From Bathynomus jamesi (Eukaryota > Arthropoda > Malacostraca > Isopoda > Cirolanidae), in contig JAJOZX010000872.1 in the NCBI GenBank assembly GCA_023014485.1, forward strand, positions 737,001 through 801,000: a stretch of DNA of 64,000 bases. The letters run 5' to 3'. The position numbers were made by a program, and so were the translations under genes. This document shows positions 23,202 through 35,540 of the stretch, piece after piece. How positions within the stretch are numbered: position 1 is the first letter of the stretch; each line of letters starts with the position of its first letter. The notes below the pieces were generated by a model. The model was given only the letters and a program-made list of their open reading frames with translations, did not search any database and had not been told where the DNA came from.

Positions 23202-24345
23202 CAGTGCTGTGCTCGTTACTTTATAAATGTAATGCCATTACCGTTACTACAGTCTAAATGTAATGCCGTTATCGTTACAGTTACCATTTTTAAAAAGTAA
23301 TGAGTAATGGCACCGTTACTCATTACCATTACTTTTAATGAAATGTAAATATATATATATGCAATGCATAGATATATTATAATTTATATGTACATAAAAT
23401 ATTATGTTATATATAAACATTCGCTTGTGCGAGTATGTGTTGGTTTGCATCCACTGGTTAATGCATAGTCTATGAAGTCTGTGCATGCCTTCATTGCGTT
23501 GTTATGACTTATAAGGCATAATATTTTCAAAAAAAGTGAAACAAAATTACTGCAAGATTTATTACTAGGAATTGCAACATAACAGAGGATATAGCATACT
23601 ATTGATACTAATTTACTAATGCTAGAATATACCAGGAAAGTTTAGTTTTGTAAAATAATAATACTAAAGAAATGAATCAAATGAGTTATTGTGCATGGGC
23701 AATGATAATTAAAATTTATTAACTAAATATACAAACTTAAGAACTATTATTCAAAAGATCTTTATTGGCCTTTAAGAAAACAAGCTTCTCAAAAGCTGCA
23801 TCTAAGAGCAAGCCTCGTTTCGGACGCAGTATATCCTTCCCTACTGAAAAAAACCCGCTCAACAGCGGCACTAGATGGTATAATAAACATATTTTTAAAA
23901 TTAGTGGATGGGAAGGATGCAGATCTAACCTGCTGTGAATGAAGGCCCAAATGAGAAGAATGATGAAACCTCTGTTGAACTTAGGTCCCTCCCTGCTTCA
24001 GGGTTCTTCGCCTGTTTTACTTTGACAGTGCTGTCAGTGTAGGGGGAGAGGGTGGATGGGGGTAGGCTGCCAGCATGCCAACAGCCAACATGCACACCTC
24101 ACTCATAGTGAAGGGACAAATTTTTAACGGTTAATGAATAATAAGTGAGGATCGAAAGAAACTAATTGCGAGCTACGATAAAAAAGTAACGAGTAATGAC
24201 TAACGAATGTATTTCCCTAAAAAAGTAACATTGTTACTGAAAGAGTTACTTGATTTGAAATGTAATGCCATTACCACTACCATTACTAAAAAAGTACTGC
24301 GTTACGTAATGGCCATTACTTGTAACATGTTACTGCCCAGCTCTG
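23202..24345 (-). mobile_element. hAT element with TSD ATCATATG and GTAACGGTAATG subterminal repeats
   Basis: Left end CAGTGCTGTGCTCGTTAC, right end ...TGCCCAGCTCTG; TSD ATCATATG at 23194-23201 and 24346-24353. Subterminal regions repeat TAACGGTAA/TAATGCCATTAC. Minus-strand codons around 23770-23880 encode a hAT dimerisation motif (SSAAVERVFSVGKDILRPKRG). A partial copy of the same family lies at 60468-61159. Confidence 0.92.
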
Positions 24346-24353
24346 ATCATATG

Positions 24354-24850
24354 GCACTTTCCCCCTCCACCACAACTAAACTAATGTAGATAAATGATTT
24401 TTTTTTCACTCTCCATTTCTTTGCGTGCATACCTTCCATTGTATAAGAACAGAATAAGGTTCTAAACTTTCATTTATCACTTTTGCTGCATTCTAAGGGT
24501 TAAGTAATAACCATCTAGAAGTAACAGTGATTATACAGGACAGTGAAAGTCTATAAATAATGAGCATACCAAGGATTTTGCATTCTAGATTTATAAAATA
24601 TATCAGTTATCTATCCATTAACTATGATTTCCACTAATTCATTAAATGACTCACCAAGCCGAGCGATAAATCTATATGTAAAATTGTATATAAACTGGCA
24701 TAGTTAGTTACATTATTGACTACAAGCAACAAACTGGCACTATAAAGGACAACATTTATAAACTTAGTTCTTAATAGCAACCTAAATATACTGTTATAAA
24801 CCATGTATAGCTTCCTAAAATTATACATTGTACTTGATCAGGAGAAAAAG
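24354..24850. other. No gene seen
   Basis: AT-rich spacer between a hAT element and LINE-C. No motif could be supported. Confidence 0.4.
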
Positions 24851-26240
24851 TAAAGTTCCAATCATGAGATCATGAAGCAAGTCCTGAGCAGCATGCTATG
24901 CCTCATAAAGATACGCTGAAGTAGCCCAAAATACACAATCACCTGCAGAAAGGGGCAGAAAGGGAATAGGAAATGTGGGACGCAGAAACAGCAGAGATCA
25001 TTGATTATTATCAAAAACAAAGTAGGACCAGTGGTGGGCACCATTAACCAAAAAGTTAACTTCGATAACGATAATCCGTTAACCCCAATTTTTAACTCCG
25101 ATAACGATAATCCGATAATTTTACTATAAAGTTAACGGAAGTTAACGATAACTATTTCTTTATTAACATTTAAAAAAATCAAGGAAAAAAAAGCTTTAAA
25201 ACCCATAGAAAATGTTTATTTATGCAAAATCCAACAATAAATAGGTATTTAACTATTTTTATCAAGTTTTGCAACTTTTTTGCTTAACTTTTTTTTTATT
25301 TTTAATAAAAAATGTACTGATTACGTATTTTGAAACCCTTGTAACCACTAACCATTAACTAAATTTTAATTTACCAGAGAATTATTATGGCGGGAACTGA
25401 AAGGTAAAATTAAATTTTAGGCACATTTATTAAAGACTGACACAATGTGCTGGTTGCCCTTCAGAAAGACCAACTTCTCAAAGTTAGGCCCAACTGCCAG
25501 TCTTGACCTCTTGGGCCTCAGGATGTCCTTGCCGAGAGAGAAGAGCTGTTCCACTGCGGCAGAGGACGGAATTGGCAGACTGAAGTTATGGCGGTTTGAA
25601 TTCATTCGCGGAGCGGTGATCTTCCGTGAATGACTCCTTGCAGTTAACATGTTAACGGACTTTAACAGACTAAATATCGAGTTATCGGAAGTTAACTGGT
25701 CCGATAATGATAAATGGAAATTAACTTCCGTTAATAGTCCGTTAAAAAAAGTTAACTTCATTAATTAACTGTTATCGGATTAACGCTTTAGTGCCCAACA
25801 CTGAGTAGGACTAATTGCACTACCATGAGAAACACCAGTTTCAACATATGAATCTGAAACCTGGGAATCAATATGCACATTAATATGGTGATAACACAGG
25901 AAAGTTTAAAGGAAGGATGGCAGATGACCTCCAAACCACATATTAGCTATACTGTATATAACTTCTGAGGAGACCACGATGCCATACTGGTTCATAGGCC
26001 TTAGAGATGTCCATAAATATTGTAACCAAGTAATCATTCCACAAGAATGCCTCCTAAAGAGCACATCTCAGCATGAGCAGGGTATTGTAGGAGGAAAATC
26101 TTTTATGAAAACCACTTTGATGCATATCCAGGATGGAACTGCATTTTGAATACAGAAAGAGTCTCCTGTTACTCATTCATTATAGAACTTTACTAAAGCA
26201 ACTAGTAAGGGCAATGGGATGATACAAATCAGCTGAATGT
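24851..26240 (-). pseudogene. LINE-C reverse transcriptase fragment
   Basis: Minus-strand translation gives, in order, an SGFHKRFSSYNTLL block (about 26110), LVTIFMDISKAYEPVWHRGLL (RT motif A, about 25990-26060), and ETGVSHGSAISP directly before the hAT insertion, continued by TLFLIIINDLCCFC after it (25000). The two halves join in frame across the 8-bp TSD. Frameshifts are numerous. It resembles the RT of I/Jockey-type LINEs; the exact clade is not assigned. Confidence 0.7.
25029..25803 (-). mobile_element. hAT element with TSD AGTAGGAC and GTTAACG subterminal repeats, inside LINE-C
   Basis: Ends CAGTGGTGGGCACC and GTGCCCAACACTG; TSD AGTAGGAC at 25021-25028 and 25804-25811. Both ends are dense in GTTAACGATAA/CCGATAA. 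The minus strand (25417-25761) encodes LPIPSSAAVEQLFSLGKDIL and NFEKLVFLKGN, the C-terminal dimerisation domain of a hAT transposase, with EQ in place of ER. The rest of the transposase is deleted. Confidence 0.93.
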
Positions 26241-26910
26241 GGAGGTTTACCAGGATTTACAAAGGGCAAGAGTAAAGCTGCATTGCACTGTGGTGGAAAC
26301 AAATCATGGGTCCGTAAAAAGTTCTAAAAGTTTGAGAGAAACAAAGGAATCATCACTTAGGTACTTCAAAAAGTTATATGCAATGTTATCCCTCCCAGGG
26401 GAAGAGGAACTAGACTGGCATACTGACTGGTATTGTAGTGGGATTTTAGATCTACTACTAATTCATGTCTCTGAATTGCTTTTCTTATTTTAATTTTATT
26501 ATTTAAAAACTTTCTTCCTATTATTTTTTTATCAAGGGCCCTGACCCTTAGCTCCCCCTTATGTCTTCCCCTCGTACATTTTTATTTAACCTTCCCTTTT
26601 TTCACAGTTCCCTCCAAATTGATCCCCCTGTGGCTAAAAAGAAGTTTTTTTTTATTAAAAATATTCATATACAAAATGAAATTTCTCTCTCTAAACACGC
26701 ATACACACAAAAAAAAAAAAAAAAACTTTGTTCACACAATATTCATACTAAGAAAAAAATTTGAATAAGAAAAATCTATTTTTGTTAAAAAAAATTATTT
26801 TAACTTTTACAAATGTTTCAGTTTAGGGTTTCTTAATTATTTATCTAATAATTATCCTTGAAACTTTGACTTTACAGATGACTCCTGAGATTCAACCAGG
26901 ATGCATTCCA
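26241..26910. other. No gene supported; A-rich and T-rich low complexity
   Basis: Poly(A) run at 26709-26725 and T-rich runs around 26640-26800. Short ORFs have no motif. Confidence 0.4.
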
Positions 26911-26917
26911 GAAAACA

Positions 26918-27801
26918 CAGTTGAATCTCAAACAATCAAATGTCAAGTGCCATTTTCACATAAACTTGCATGTTATAATTGAGGAATGCATTCCAGCATC
27001 TCTGGGAAAAGATTAAGTGCCCTCTTGTATTATATAAAGATAAAATAACATTACTAAAGTATTAAGAAAATAATATTAAATCATTAAAAAGCATAAAATA
27101 ACTTAAGAATAAAGAAACAATGCAATTAAAAATATTTTCTTACCTTAAATCTTTTTCAACTGGGCTCACTGGACTCGGTTTATTATGAGAAGTTAGAAGA
27201 TTTTAGTTTGAAGAGGAGGAGCTATTGTCTGTGGAATTGGAAGGGCTCAGGGCTGGGGATTTTGAAGTAGTCTTTGCAGCAGAGGTTGAAGCTGCTTCTG
27301 CTGGCTGTGGTCTGCCAACCTTCTTAAAGAATTTATCCAGCTTCAGTTGAACTACATCCTTCTTTTGTTCATAAAGGACCCTGTAACAGGCTATGTCCTT
27401 AAGAAAAGCTCTTTGCACCAAGTGTGAGGAACACAATGTGCTGTGATTGGTGGGCTGAAAGGCTTCCTCACAGTTTATCACAGCACCCCTTTATTCTTAT
27501 ACCCATATATGTACTACACAATTTCCACCCATTTTGTTGTGCTTTCAAGTATAGAAAAAGATCAATTAGAAGATGTAAAACTTTGTATTAGAAATAACAT
27601 GTGTGTCAACTGCACAAATGATTGCAACAAAATCAAGTCTGGATTGCCTACCCTGCCATCTGGTGGTAAAATAATGGTTTCACTCCCATTCAACCAATTG
27701 GTTCGGTTGAATAGGTGGGCTTCAACCATTCAAATAATGTATAATGGTTGAATTCTTGAGTTGGTCAAATATCAAATGGTCAAAATTCAGGAGTTGCCTG
27801 T
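26918..27801 (-). mobile_element. Tigger/pogo-like element, 3' part
   Basis: The minus-strand ORF 27203-27481 (MINCEEAFQPTNHSTLC... VVQLKLDKFFKK) resembles the C-terminus of Tigger/jerky-type (CENP-B-like) transposases: a VQ-x3-LD-x-FFKK block followed by a low-complexity Ser/Thr tail. The right side ends in caggcaactcctgaattttg read in reverse to about 27799, followed by TA. A weakly similar inverted end starts near 26918. The catalytic domain is absent. Confidence 0.45.
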
Positions 27802-27924
27802 ATATATTCATGAAATGCTTTACTGAACCTTTGGTTTTTATTATGACTGAAAAGGAACTTGGTGTCAGTTTTTTTGAGTCTAATGACTGAAAGCTATAAT
27901 ATTCCTTACACTGTAGGGGTTTGA

Positions 27925-28500
27925 ACTAGGGGTGCACCGGATATGAATTTTTCATATCCGGCTGGATACCGAATATGGCCATATCTCTCCGGCCAGATAT
28001 ATATTATTAGGTACCATATTATTTTTACACTCATATTGCTATGTTTTGTTTTGCATTGGGGGCAAGCACCCCCCCAAATATAAGATAAATAATAATTTAA
28101 GTATATTCAGACATTTAATTGTTTTGTTCTCTTTCAGGTTCTTGTGTTGTATTAAACTATTAACTCATCACATCTTCGCGTCTCTAAGTGTCGCTTCGGT
28201 CTTTCTATAAATCTTCGCGTCGCTGGCAGAGACGCGTAACTTCATTAACACAACACTGGTATGCATCAATTTTGCTGTCAAGGGTTTTGTAAGTGATTCT
28301 TATAGTTTTTCCTGCTGATTTCGAATCTGCAATCCGTTTTTCTCAATCAGCTCAGGTTATCCGGCTATGGCCTCATAAGTAAAATATAATTTTTCATGAT
28401 TTTATCAAAGCGGAATTGGAACAGTAACATCTATCATCACTTGTTTCACTTGTATAATATCTTTTTTTACTTTTCAGGCATATAGATAAAATATTTCATA
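27925..28500 (+). other. Upstream region of the next transposon gene
   Basis: A short inverted repeat at 27932-27966 (ggatatgaatttttcatatcc) starts with aggggtgcaccgg, a sequence type often seen at hAT ends; no partner end was found. The GC-richer piece at 28165-28250 repeats cttcgcgtc and may be 5' UTR of the gene that follows. Confidence 0.35.
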
Positions 28501-30751
28501 ATGAATAGAGCGTGTAAAAATGATCCCAATAGATTCTGCTACATATGTGGGACGGTTACCATGCCAAATAACCAGTCCCAAATCACTAAATTTGTGAAGA
28601 CAATGTATAGAGCATACTTTGGAATTAAGCTAGGGGACCAGGACAAAAATTTCGCCCCTCATATGTGCTGCAAGACGTGCATTGAAAATTTGAGATGATG
28701 GAGCAAAGGCAGAGCGAAATCTTTGCCTTTTGGAATTCCCATGATTTGGAGAGAAGGAAAGGATCACGTGACAGATTGCTATTTCTGCATGACAAACCTC
28801 CAAGGTGGGCTTATAAATTTATTTTTCTTAAATATTTTGAAATCCTCGTATGAAACTTGACATAATATTCACCATACCGTAATGTAATATTCACCATAAT
28901 GGTAATCATACATTTACATATACATATACATATTGTTATAGAAAATACATTTACACATACATATTGTTATACAAGTTACATTTACATATACAATGATTGT
29001 ATATTTTCTTTCTTTTTCATTCATATTGTCCCCGAAGGGACAATATGAATGAAAAAAAGAAAATATACAGACTCCATAGACCTATTTCATATCTTACAGA
29101 CCGCAGCCTTCCCTCATGAGCCGCCACTGTCTGAATGCTTCTTCTATTTCATATGCAAGTTTTATATCCATGTTTCTGTGTTTCTATTTTCAGGAGTTAA
29201 CAAGAAGAATAAACACATTGTTGTATACCCTGACATTCCTTCTGCTATGAGACCTGTACCCCATGGTCCTGGAATTCCAATACCCGACCCACCTCAAACC
29301 CTGGACTTCGATGATTCTGATGATGAATCAATGACCAATGCCAATGACCAGTCCCAGTCGTATATACCTCAAAATACCGCTTCAAATGAGCCGAGGCCTC
29401 TCAACCAGGCCAAACTTAATGATCTTACCAGGGATTTAGGACTTTCCAAATTAGCTGCCGAGATCTTGGGCTCACGACTTCGAGAGGACAACTTGCTGGC
29501 TCCGGGAATGACATTCTCCTGGCATAGGAAACGAGAGGAAGAATTCCGCAAGTTTTTTGCAGTGCACGAAAATACCTCTTCCTTAGTGTACTGCTGCAAT
29601 GTTGAGGGGCTAATCGAATCCTTGGGCCTACCATATAACGCATCAGAATGGAGGCTATTTATACTCGTCTAAACGAAGTTTGAAAGCAGTACTTCTCAAC
29701 ATTGGGAATAGGGTTGCATCAGTCCCTGTAGCACATTCCGTACAACTTACTGAGAGCTACGATAACATGAAAATTTTACTGGATGCTCTCGTATACGACC
29801 AACATAACTGGAGGATCTGTGGAAATTTGAAGGTAATACTAATATCATAAGTAAACTATTGCTATTGACTATGTTGTTTTTCCAAAGGTTATTTGAGAGC
29901 GTATAAGAACACTTAACTTCCCCACAGAAGTGATACAGTCCAATGCATAGATTTTTTTATCTGATATAACAAATTCTCTAAATTCTTTAAATATTTTCAT
30001 TTTTTTTCAGATTGTGGCATTTGTATTGGGAATGCAAGGGGGATACACGAAATACCCATGTTTCCTCTGCAAATGGGATAGCTGAGCGGATGAGAAGCAC
30101 TATGCACAGCGTGAATGGGCATCCAGAGAGAATTTTGAACCTGGGTCACATAATGTCGTTTCAGTGCCCCTTGTACCACCAACAAAAATTTTGCTCCCAC
30201 CACTTCATATTAAGCTGGGCTTGATGAAAAATTTCATCAAATCAATGAATAAGGAGGGTTCAGCATTCCGATATCTCCAGAGTAAATTTCCTCATATATC
30301 TGATGCTAAACTAAATGCTGGGGTTTTTGATGGTCCTCAAATTCGAACTTTGATCAAGGATACTCAGTTCAAAAACGCAATGACTCCAACTGAGAAGAAT
30401 GCCTGGCAGGCATTCAAATCAGTTGTCACTGATTTTCTTGGCAAGCGTAGAAGTCCAGAATATGAGTCTGTTGTCGAAAACTTGATGGAAGCTTTCAAAG
30501 CTCATGGGTCGCGCATGTCCATAAAAATGCACTTTTTGTGGTCCTACTTGGACTATTTTCCTGAAAATTACGGGGATTATAGTGAGGAACAGGGTGAACA
30601 ATTTCACCACGATATCAAAATAATGGAAGAGAGGTACCAGGGAAACTGGGATATCAATATGCTGGCGGACTATTGCTGGTGTTTGAAGCGAGATGTGCCC
30701 GAAGAAAAAAACAGATGGAAAGCCAAAAAAACTTCATTCCTTCCTCAATAA
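28501..30751 (+). pseudogene. Three-exon transposase-like gene, same family as 20101-20826
   Basis: Inferred exons: 28501-28804, 29194-29832 and 30011-30751, with GT/AG at all four splice sites (gtgggc, ttttcag, gtaata, ttttcag). Exon 1 has the cysteine pairs CYICG, CKTC and CYFCM. Exon 2 has IVVYPDIPSAMRPV, LNDLTRDLGLS, LVYCCNVEGL and EWRLFI. Exon 3 has GYTKYPCFLCKWDS, LLPPLHIKLGLMKN, DGPQIRTL, HFLWSYLDYFPENYGDY, EQGEQFHHDI and NMLADYCW. Lesions: TGA at 28696-28698, a frameshift at about 29668 just after EWRLFI, and TGA at 30083-30085 where the family has Arg (CGA to TGA). AATAAA overlaps the stop at 30748. I infer a zinc-finger plus RNase H-type transposase. Confidence 0.72.
28998..29071. 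repeat. ~35-bp-arm hairpin inside intron 1
   Basis: tgtatattttctttctttttcattc... is mirrored by ...gaatgaaaaaaagaaaatataca around the centre ccccgaaggg. The arms are near perfect. It lies wholly in the inferred first intron. Confidence 0.85.
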
Positions 30752-31799
30752 ACTTTTTTCCATATTCATTGTATGAATAAAAGTATTTATTCACACAATG
30801 TTTTCATTTTTCACGAGTGTTCTTATAATATTACTCGTATCTACAGTGTTTAAGCTAAAAAAATCAATAAATTTGGGGATAAAATTGGACTTATAATAAA
30901 TGGCCAATAGAGAAAAAACCTGACCTGATTGAGGAAAACCAATGTCATTTTCAAATTCAGTATGGTTGAATTATATAATATGAGTTGAAAAAACCCTCAA
31001 AGCAGACAAAAAAATTTCATATGCATACCAGTGTAATTCACAAATTATGCCATAATTGGTTAATTTTGAATATGTAGGCGTGTCTTCCACCATTTCTGAC
31101 CAATTGTAAGTAAGAATTAATCAGCTGAGATGAGTAGAATCTAAGAAAACTGACTCCCAATTGGTTTAGGGTCGTAAAATCTGTAGAGTATAATAAAAAT
31201 GGCCGCTAATTGGTGCAGGGTCATGCGGTCTGTTTTGCCTTTTTTTTTTGTTTCACTACAGATTTGTTTGTGGGTACTTCTTTTATTTATTTCTTGTAGT
31301 ACTTGTGTTACCTTATTTCCATACAATAATGTCTTGAAGTGAAAGTAATACTTACATCGTGTGTAATGATTCTAGTGTATCGAGTGTAGATCGTATCAAT
31401 GTTACAGATAGGCCAATAGTGAGCGCTCTCTCAAAAAACATTAATTTACATTCATTGAAGCAGTGAAACTCGTTTTCTTTTCAGATATGCGAGTTACCCA
31501 TAAAATTTGAAGCTAAAGTAAGTAAAGAAAACTAATTTTGATAGGAGACTTGTCTTGTTAAGAGGCCTCCAAGACTAAACTTCTCTCTACTTTTTTTTCT
31601 TCCAACTTCAGACCATTACTTTGGTCTTATATAATTATTTTAGGAGAATTTAATAAACATATTATTAAAGTACATTTCTTTCTCATTAAAATGATGCATA
31701 ATAATATATATCTAGCAAGAACAATCCGATCACTGCATAAAAAAAAATTAAAAGCGTATGCAATTCTCAGAATTTGCAATAACATTTATGCAACGTTTG
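30752..31799. other. 3' flank of the transposon gene and AT-rich spacer
   Basis: No inverted partner of the 5' region was found and no coding motif is supported. Confidence 0.4.
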
Positions 31800-31807
31800 C
31801 ATAATTC

Positions 31808-32299
31808 TAGTGATGGGACGATACCAAAATTTTTAACGATTCTGATTCCGATACCACTAAAAAGTCTCGATTCTCGATTCTCAATATTTTTAAATATAAT
31901 TCTATAGGTACTTGTTTTTCTGGAAATTGTCATATTTTACTCTGGTAAGATTAACTATTTACATTATGAGTACCGTATGGTACTAATATAAATTATAAAT
32001 TATAATAGATTGGTTTAAAAATAAAAATCAACTAAGTTGTAACAATTCATTTTAATCTTCTTGATTACACATCATGGATATACATGTTTTAATGTATAGC
32101 TACAATACAATAAAAATAAAATTTGTTATCCTCTTTCATTTAAATTTTAAAGTTAACATTGCAAAACTGGTTCAATTAAAAGTTAAAGAATCGTTTTAAG
32201 AATCGGAAATCATGGTACAATTCTCTCGATTCCGATTCCGATTCCTGAAAAATGCTCGATTCTTCCGATTCTCGATTCCAATTAATCATCCCATCACTA
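31808..32299. mobile_element. hAT-type MITE with TSD CATAATTC
   Basis: Ends TAGTGATGGGACGAT and the complementary ...ATCATCCCATCACTA; TSD CATAATTC at 31800-31807 and 32300-32307. The subterminal regions repeat GATTCTCGATTC/CGATTCCGATTCC. It is 492 bp long with no coding sequence. Confidence 0.9.
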
Positions 32300-32339
32300 C
32301 ATAATTCATGATGGGTTAAGTATTAATCATGACAAGTTT

Positions 32340-34051
32340 TGTGTGGTCACTGTATACAATCAATGATCCTAGCGATATCACTGCAAAGTGTAATATTTGC
32401 CAAAAGATTATCAAATGTGGGATGGAGAAAGGTGGCCAAAAGTCTTTTAGCACAACACCTCTCCATAATCATTTGAAGATTAAATCATCCAAAAGAGTAT
32501 GCTGAAGCCAAAAACGAAAATGACAAAAAAAGAATAGCTGCAACTGAATCAAAGGAAATAGGCATAGATAGAATACGGGCTAGACCATCAACTTCTACGT
32601 ACTCTGAAAGAAAAGAAAATGGACCAAATGAGTAAACAGATCTCAACAGAGGAAAGCTTTTCATCTAAAAAAAATATGGGACATCAATGACTCCAGGTCT
32701 GTGATGATCTACAGATCTACAGAAGCTAAGGCTAACAAAGACCCTAAGATCCACTCTAAGGTTAGCCCGAGAGAAAGGAAAGAGTAGGGGGTTAAGAAAA
32801 GAAAATAAGGGGTTAAGTAAGGAGGAACACTTATCACTCGTGGGTTAACATTCATTCAGAAAAAGAGAAAAAAGACTCGCCATCATCATCCGCCGGCCAC
32901 TGCTGACAAGTCAGAAAAATAGTCGGAGAGAATAGGAGAGGGGTGAAAGATGAAAAGAAGTAAAATAAGAACGCTTACAAACCATGCAAACACAGTCTTA
33001 ACTCACTGTCATACCACGCAAACTACAAACATGCAAGAAAAGAGTGTTACAGACATGCAAAGTAAGGAGAGGATAAGAAAAAGAAAAAAGTAGGTAAAGT
33101 TAAACAAAAAGTGGGTTAGTTTACTCTACGAGCTACATCTACGTTCATGTTAGTCTAATTTTTTTTTTAAAATTTTATTGCTGGTATCACATGCTGGCAT
33201 GTCACAAGCTGGCATTAATCGTCAACAGACTCATCCTCGACCACCACCCCCAGAGCTCCTGTGACTAATTGGCATGATGATGGCTTTGGACAACCAGCCA
33301 TTTACTTTAGTTGAAGATGATGGTTTTATTGATCTAATGGCCTACCTCCAACCCAGATATCTCTTGCCGAGCAGAAGGTACTTCTCTGATACTATAATTC
33401 CTCGTCTTTATAATGAGTTCAAGTCTAAAATTGCTCAGAAGCTGGAAGAAGTAAAGCATGTCAGCTTTTCTTCAGATATATGGACATGCACAAACTCTCA
33501 AGAAAGTTTTATATCATTATTGGGTCACTGGATAGGTAAAGATTTTGAAAGATACGATACTGTGCTACATGCCTCTCATTTCTCAGGGTCGCATACTCGC
33601 AAAAATATATCTGAAAAAGTTTCGCTCTATGTGGGATAGTTGGGATCTTGATGCAAATAAGAGGAATTTATTGGTGAGGGATGGAGCTAGTAATATGGCT
33701 CTTGGTAGTGACCTGGCTGAAATACCTTCAATACACTGCAGCATTCGTTTACTCCAACTGGTTATTATTGACTCAATTATGGTTCAGAGGAGTGTAATTG
33801 ATATCCTTGCAAAAAGTCACTGCCTTGCAACTCACTTTAATCATTCTCCTTTGGCCTGTAACAATTTCAAACACATTCAAGTGCAGCAAAATCTTGAGCC
33901 TCTCCCATTGGTTCAAGATGTCCCAACACGTTGGAACAGTGCATATCTGATGCTGGAAAGATTATATAAATTAAAAATTCCAGTGCAACTGTATTTGGCT
34001 GATCGTAGTGAATTACCTACCATCACATCCTTTGAGTGGACACTGATATGA
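32340..34051 (+). pseudogene. BED-finger hAT transposase, decayed
   Basis: 32350-32505 encodes a BED zinc finger (AKCNICQKIIKCG ... TTPLHNHLKIK). The core follows at 33274-33639 (LMAYLQPRYLLPSRRYFSD, VSFSSDIWTC, the first catalytic D) and, in another frame, at 33600-34051 (LLVRDGASNMALG, second D; QDVPTRWNSAYLMLERL). The hAT CxxH box reads CSIRLLQL, so its histidine is lost. The dimerisation domain with the glutamate is absent. Between the finger and the core lies about 590 bp (32660-33250) that does not fit hAT coding and may be another insertion. Confidence 0.8.
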
Positions 34052-34420
34052 AATCTCCTTAAAATATTAAAACTATTCTTCCAACTAACTCAGGAAATGA
34101 GTTTGAAAAAATCAACTTTGTCTTCCATAATCCCAAGCATTTGTATTTTACAAAGATTTCTTTCAAAGACTGGCCATGATGACCAAGGTGTTCGAACGAC
34201 AGAGAGAGAACTGACTTCTCTTTGAGTGCGTTTCTTGTTGGAGAGTAATGATGGGAAGTCTTTCAACATGAAAAACAGGGCTTATGTGACCGACTGCAAT
34301 AGATGATTGGTTAGGTTAAGTAATGATATTTTCATTAGTTTAAATGAAAATGACAAAAATGACATGGCCTGAAATTGAAATAAAAAATATATTTTTCTAG
34401 TGTATTTTGGTGTGCTCTGT

Positions 34421-34880
34421 GGTTAGGTTAGGTTAGGTTGGTTAGGTTAGGATAGGTTAGGTTAGGGTTGGTTAGGTTAGGGTAGGTTAGGTTAGGGTAG
34501 GTTAGGTTAGGGTTGGTTAGGTTAGGGTTGGTTAGGTTAGGGTTGGTTAGGTTAGGGTTGGTTAGGTTAGGGTTGGTTAGGTTAGGGTTGGTTAGGTTAG
34601 GGTTGGTTAGGTTAGGGTTGGTTAGGTTAGGGTTGGTTAGGTTAGGGTTGGTTAGGTTAGGGTTGGTTAGGTTAGGGTTGGTTAGGTTAGGGTTGGTTAG
34701 GTTAGGGTTGGTTAGGTTAGGGTTGGTTAGGTTAGGGTTGGTTAGGTTAGGGTTGGTTAGGTTAGGGTTGGTTAGGTTAGGGTTGGTTAGGTTAGGGTTG
34801 GTTAGGTTAGGGTTGGTTAGGTTAGGGTTGGTTAGGTTAGGGTTGGTTAGGTTAGGGTTGGTTAGGTTAGGGTTGGTTAG
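34421..34880. repeat. 15-bp TTAGG-type minisatellite
   Basis: The unit ttaggttagggttgg (TTAGG + TTAGGG + TTGG) repeats about 25 times without visible variation from 34506 to 34880, preceded by less regular TTAGG copies. The period of 15 keeps a VRLGL-repeat ORF open; it is an artefact. TTAGG is the ancestral arthropod telomere repeat. Its position beside a Merlin element suggests local expansion rather than a true telomere. Confidence 0.95.
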
Positions 34881-35540
34881 CTAGTTTTTTATCAGAATTA
34901 CATTTTCCTGGTATAGTTTTCTCTGCTTTATTGGAATTTGACACATTTCTTGTGCAAATGAGTAGAAACACTCATTATTTTGGAATGGAAAAAAAAAGTT
35001 TCTATTCATTTGCACAAGAAATGGGGGTTAATATTCATTTTAATGCTTTGTTCATTTTTGATAGGAGACATTCTATGACAATTTAACATATAAATTTGTA
35101 TTCAGGACACCTTGAAACCTCAGGGAAACTGATAAAAATCAAGGAAATGTAATAATTATTTTTTATGGAAAAAAAAAAAAATTTAGACCTAAAAAGCAGC
35201 CATTATAGGCCACTGACTGAGTGTTTACCTCTTTCCGCTGTTAAAATTTTGCTGGTCCTCATCCTCTCCAGTTTTATGGGGAGACATCTTGTGGCAAAAT
35301 TAGGAAACATAGGTCAAATCAGCCAATTAAATCTGGTTTTTGTTTCATGTGACCTTATCCGACCAATCAGAGACGTGCATTTTGAATCTCTCATAATGCA
35401 TACTCATTCCAAAATGCTTTTTCAGTTTGCTGTTTGCTATGGTTTGCAGAAGTTATGATTTGGATTACTATCAATTAATACAAGATACTTATAAAAAAGA
35501 AGATGGTGCTGAAATTTGGCAGGTCTAAATACGGACAGGG

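Noticed and set aside
34421..34880. True telomere end
   Set aside because: The array is short, compound and followed by transposon sequence on both sides.
34513..34884. 123-residue ORF of VRLGL repeats
   Set aside because: Translation of the 15-bp TTAGG-type minisatellite, not a gene.
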